The notes beneath the pieces are model-generated. The model worked only from the letters and a program-made list of their open reading frames with translations, did no database searches and had not been told where the DNA came from. From assembly GCA_013361595.1 (NCBI GenBank), contig JABFXT010000067.1, forward strand, positions 1-7,427: 7,427 nucleotides of DNA, given 5' to 3'. The number at the start of each line of letters is the position of its first letter. Position 1 is the first letter of the stretch. Source of the stretch: Nocardia sp. GTDB taxonomy: Bacteria; Actinomycetota; Actinomycetes; Mycobacteriales; Mycobacteriaceae. The translations under genes and the position numbers were made by a program. Positions 4,931 through 7,427 of this stretch are shown one piece after another.

Positions 4931-6448
4931 TTGAGCACGCAGACCGAAAGCCGCGGCAACGCCGGATCGGCGATGTTCCGGCGGCCGAAGCTGGAGCGCT
5001 GGGACGCCGAGGACGCCGCGGCCTGGGCAGCGGGCGGCAAGAAGATCGCGACGCGGAATCTGATCTGGTCGGTCGTCGCCGAGCACATCGGATTCTCCAT
5101 CTGGTCCATCTGGTCGGTCATGGTGCTGTTCATGCCGACCGAGACCTACGGAATCGACGCGGCCGGCAAATTCTTCCTGGTCGCAGTCCCGACCCTGGTC
5201 GGCGCCGTCCTGCGCATCCCGAACACGGTGGCCACGGCCCGGTTCGGCGGCCGCAACTGGACGGTGTTCAGCGCGGCGGCGCTGCTGGTCCCGGCCGGAC
5301 TCACCCTGTACTTCGTGAATCAGCCCGGTACGTCCTATACGACCTTCCTGGTCGTGGCGGCGTTCGCCGGCCTGGGCGGCGGCAATTTCGCCTCTTCGAT
5401 GACCAATATCAATGCCTTCTATCCGCAGCGGCTCAAGGGCTGGGCTCTGGGAATGAACGCGGGCGGCGGCAATATCGGCGTCCCCGTCATCCAGCTGTTC
5501 GGGCTGCTGGTCATCGCGACCCTCGGCAACGAGTACGCCTCGGTGATCTGCGCGGTCTATCTGGTGCTGGTGGTGCTCGCCGCTCTCGGCGCGGCCCTGT
5601 TCATGGACAATCTGCCCGGTCAGAAGGCTGATCTGTCCTATATGCTCACCGCGTTGAAAGTGCCGCAGTCCTGGGCGGTTTCGTTCCTCTACATCGGTAC
5701 GTTCGGCTCGTTCATCGGATACAGCTTCGCGTTCGGCCAGATCCTGCAGATAAGTTTCGTCGCCGGCGGTGACACTGCCGCGCAGGCCACGCTGCACGCC
5801 GCGCAGATCGCGTTCATCGGACCACTGCTCGGATCGATTGCCCGCCCCTACGGCGGCAAGCTCGCCGATCGGATCGGCGGCGGCCGGGTGACGGTGTGCA
5901 CCTTCGCCGCCATGATGGTCGCGGCCGTGGTGGTAGCGTCGGCCTCGACCGTCGCCGACGGCGCGCACAAAGGTTTCTCGGGCCCGGTGCTGGGCGTGCT
6001 GGTGACCGGTTTCGTCGCGCTGTTCATCCTGTCCGGTCTGGGCAACGGCTCGGTCACCAAGATCATCCCGTCGGTTTTCGACGCCGAATCGCGCAGCCTG
6101 GACACCGGCCCCACCGAACGTGCCGCCTGGGCCCAGAACACCTCCGGCGCGCTGATCGGATTCGTCGGTGCCGTCGGCGCGCTCGGCGGAGTCGGGATCA
6201 ACCTGGTGTTGCGGTCGTCCTACTCCTCGACCCAATCGGCCACCACCGCCTTCTGGGTGTTCACGGCCTTCTACATCGCCTGCGCCCTGGTCACCTGGGC
6301 GGTGTTCCTGCGCCGGCCCGGCACCCGCTCCCACGGCCACGAGGTCGTCGTGGAAGCCGAGGCCCTGGTCCGCCGGGCCGAAACCGGCTCGCGCAACCCC
6401 GCCCACCCCACCGAAGCCCGGTCCGCCCGGTCGTCGGCGAGCCTCTGA
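4931..6448 (+). CDS. narK: NarK-type nitrate/nitrite MFS transporter, nirB-linked
   Basis: A 505-residue inner-membrane NarK/NasA-type transporter with about 12 hydrophobic segments from residue 43. Hallmarks are R95 in GAVLRIPN (TM2 substrate Arg), signature GLGGGNFASSMTNINAFYP at 147-165, R305 in GSIARPYGG (TM8 region), and GALIGFVGAVGALGG at 406-420. It should supply nitrate, or exchange it for nitrite, for the reductase encoded next. TTG at 4931 is chosen as start because GGGAGG (4919-4924) lies 6 bases upstream; an upstream ATG at 4850 would add family-unlike residues, and the ATG at 4973 lacks such a site. The C-terminal tail after about residue 460 is hydrophilic, rich in Arg, Glu and Ala, and longer than that of the other NarK here. 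The two NarK proteins share the same motifs but diverge elsewhere, so they are paralogues rather than a recent duplication. nirB follows after 24 bases, indicating an operon. Confidence 0.93.
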   Translation: MSTQTESRGNAGSAMFRRPKLERWDAEDAAAWAAGGKKIATRNLIWSVVAEHIGFSIWSIWSVMVLFMPTETYGIDAAGKFFLVAVPTLVGAVLRIPNTVATARFGGRNWTVFSAAALLVPAGLTLYFVNQPGTSYTTFLVVAAFAGLGGGNFASSMTNINAFYPQRLKGWALGMNAGGGNIGVPVIQLFGLLVIATLGNEYASVICAVYLVLVVLAALGAALFMDNLPGQKADLSYMLTALKVPQSWAVSFLYIGTFGSFIGYSFAFGQILQISFVAGGDTAAQATLHAAQIAFIGPLLGSIARPYGGKLADRIGGGRVTVCTFAAMMVAAVVVASASTVADGAHKGFSGPVLGVLVTGFVALFILSGLGNGSVTKIIPSVFDAESRSLDTGPTERAAWAQNTSGALIGFVGAVGALGGVGINLVLRSSYSSTQSATTAFWVFTAFYIACALVTWAVFLRRPGTRSHGHEVVVEAEALVRRAETGSRNPAHPTEARSARSSASL

Positions 6449-6462
6449 CACCGGATCCCCAC

Positions 6463-6468
6463 GGAGGA
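6463..6468 (+). promoter_or_regulatory. Ribosome binding site of nirB
   Basis: GGAGGA lies 4 bases before the nirB ATG, inside the 24-base gap after narK. The absence of room for a separate promoter supports cotranscription with narK. Confidence 0.8.
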
Positions 6469-6472
6469 CACC

Positions 6473-7427
6473 ATGAACGCACAGCGCAGAACAGTCGTCG
6501 TCGCCGGTCACGGCATGGTCGGGCACCGGTTCGTCGAGGCGATCCGGTCGCGGGACGAAGCGGGACAGTGGCAGGTCGTCGTTCTCGGCGAGGAGAAGCT
6601 GGCCGCCTACGACCGGGTCGGCCTGTCCTCCTACGTGGGCAACTGGGAAGCCACCTCGCTGGCACTACCGGGCAACGAGTACGCCGGTGACGATCTGGTC
6701 GAGCTACGCCTCGGCGAGCGGGCCGAGACCATCGACAAGGACGCCCAGAAGGTCACCACCACCTCCGGCGAGGTCCTCGATTACGACGCGCTGGTCCTGG
6801 CGACCGGTTCCTACCCGTTCGTGCCACCCGTGCCGGGGCACGAACATCCGGAATGCTTCGTCTATCGGACCATCGAGGACCTCGACGGGATCAGGGCCGC
6901 CGCCGACGCCGCCGGACCGGGCGCGCACGGTGTCGTCGTCGGCGGCGGCCTGCTCGGGCTGGAGGCCGCCAACGCGCTGCGGCTGCTCGGACTGACCCCG
7001 CACGTGGTGGAGTACAACGACCGCCTGATGCCGGCCCAGGTGGACGAGGGCGGCGGCGCGATCCTGGAGAAATTGGTCACCGATCTGGGGCTGGCCGTGC
7101 ACACCGGGGTCGGTACCGCCGGAATCGACCGGGACGACGCGGCCGATCCGGCCCAACGGCTGCGTATCTCCCTCTCCGACGACAGTGTGATCGATGCCGC
7201 TCTGGTGGTGTTCTCCGCGGGTGTCCGCCCGCGGGACCAGATCGCCCGCGACGCCGGCCTCGAGGTCGGCCCGCGTGGCGGCGTGATCACCGATCTGAGT
7301 CTGGCCACCTCCGATCCGAACATCTACGCCATCGGCGAGTGCGCGGCGATCGAGGGTGTCTGCTACGGCCTGGTGGCGCCGGGCTACACCACCGCCGAGA
7401 TCGTGGCCGACCGGCTGCTGGGCGGTG
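6473..7427 (+). CDS. nirB: Nitrite reductase [NAD(P)H] large subunit NirB, N-terminal part
   Basis: The first 318 residues of an open frame that runs off the right edge; full NirB proteins are about 840-860 residues. The visible part is the FAD/NAD(P)H oxidoreductase module. It has VVVAGHGMVGHRF (residues 8-20, FAD-binding beta-alpha-beta), YDRVGLSSYVGNW (active-site region typical of NirB), DALVLATGSYPFVPPVPG, VVVGGGLLGLEAANALRLLG (about 153-172, NAD(P)H-binding fold) and DPNIYAIGECA (second FAD motif). The bacterioferritin-like [2Fe-2S] and sirohaem/[4Fe-4S] domains would lie beyond the window. With NirD it reduces nitrite to ammonium in the cytoplasm using six electrons. The ATG at 6473 has GGAGGA 4 bases upstream. 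It lies 24 bases behind narK, and the GlnR-like box ahead of narK implies assimilatory control. Recognition is strong; dissimilatory or detoxifying use cannot be excluded. Confidence 0.95.
   Translation, partial: MNAQRRTVVVAGHGMVGHRFVEAIRSRDEAGQWQVVVLGEEKLAAYDRVGLSSYVGNWEATSLALPGNEYAGDDLVELRLGERAETIDKDAQKVTTTSGEVLDYDALVLATGSYPFVPPVPGHEHPECFVYRTIEDLDGIRAAADAAGPGAHGVVVGGGLLGLEAANALRLLGLTPHVVEYNDRLMPAQVDEGGGAILEKLVTDLGLAVHTGVGTAGIDRDDAADPAQRLRISLSDDSVIDAALVVFSAGVRPRDQIARDAGLEVGPRGGVITDLSLATSDPNIYAIGECAAIEGVCYGLVAPGYTTAEIVADRLLGG

Noticed and set aside
4862..6526. Long open frame of 554 codons on - antisense to narK and the nirB start
   Set aside because: Low-complexity charged composition and no domain, while the opposite strand encodes a complete NarK. 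It arises from codon bias.

Overview
The window is GC-rich (roughly two thirds G+C), with GTG and TTG starts, purine-rich ribosome binding sites and an actinobacterial TIGR02569-type protein. Together these point to a mycolic-acid actinomycete (Nocardia/Rhodococcus/Mycobacterium relatives; Nocardia is my best guess). The genus is inferred from family distribution and style, not demonstrated.

Layout, left to right: (1) a TIGR02569-type, kinase-fold-like protein on + (101-955). (2) A 19-bp-stem hairpin (969-1010) between the convergent gene ends. (3) A NarK-type nitrate/nitrite transporter on - (1020-2510). (4) A 245-nt gap with inverted repeats and a GlnR-like site. (5) A GntR/FadR-type (FCD) repressor gene on - (2756-3399) whose reading frame is broken near 3005-3022. 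(6) A compact divergent promoter region with a 7+5+7 palindrome (3439-3457), from which a CynX/NimT-type MFS transporter (3465-4727, +) appears to be expressed as a leaderless mRNA. (7) A 203-nt regulatory gap with a good GlnR-like box and a nested inverted repeat. (8) A second NarK-type transporter (4931-6448, +). (9) 24 nt later, the start of nirB, the nitrite reductase large subunit, which runs off the right edge.

The main theme is nitrate uptake and nitrite reduction for nitrogen assimilation. NarK brings nitrate in or exchanges nitrite, and NirB (with NirD, expected downstream) reduces nitrite to ammonium. GlnR-like boxes before both narK genes fit control by nitrogen limitation. A 12-base motif, CGTGAGAAAmCG, is also shared by both narK upstream regions. 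Between the two narK genes sits a regulator/CynX-like pair that looks like its own module; its substrate cannot be read from sequence. The most unusual features are the broken repressor beside an intact candidate operator and the leaderless promoter architecture. I see no RNA gene, CRISPR array, insertion sequence or clearly novel system.
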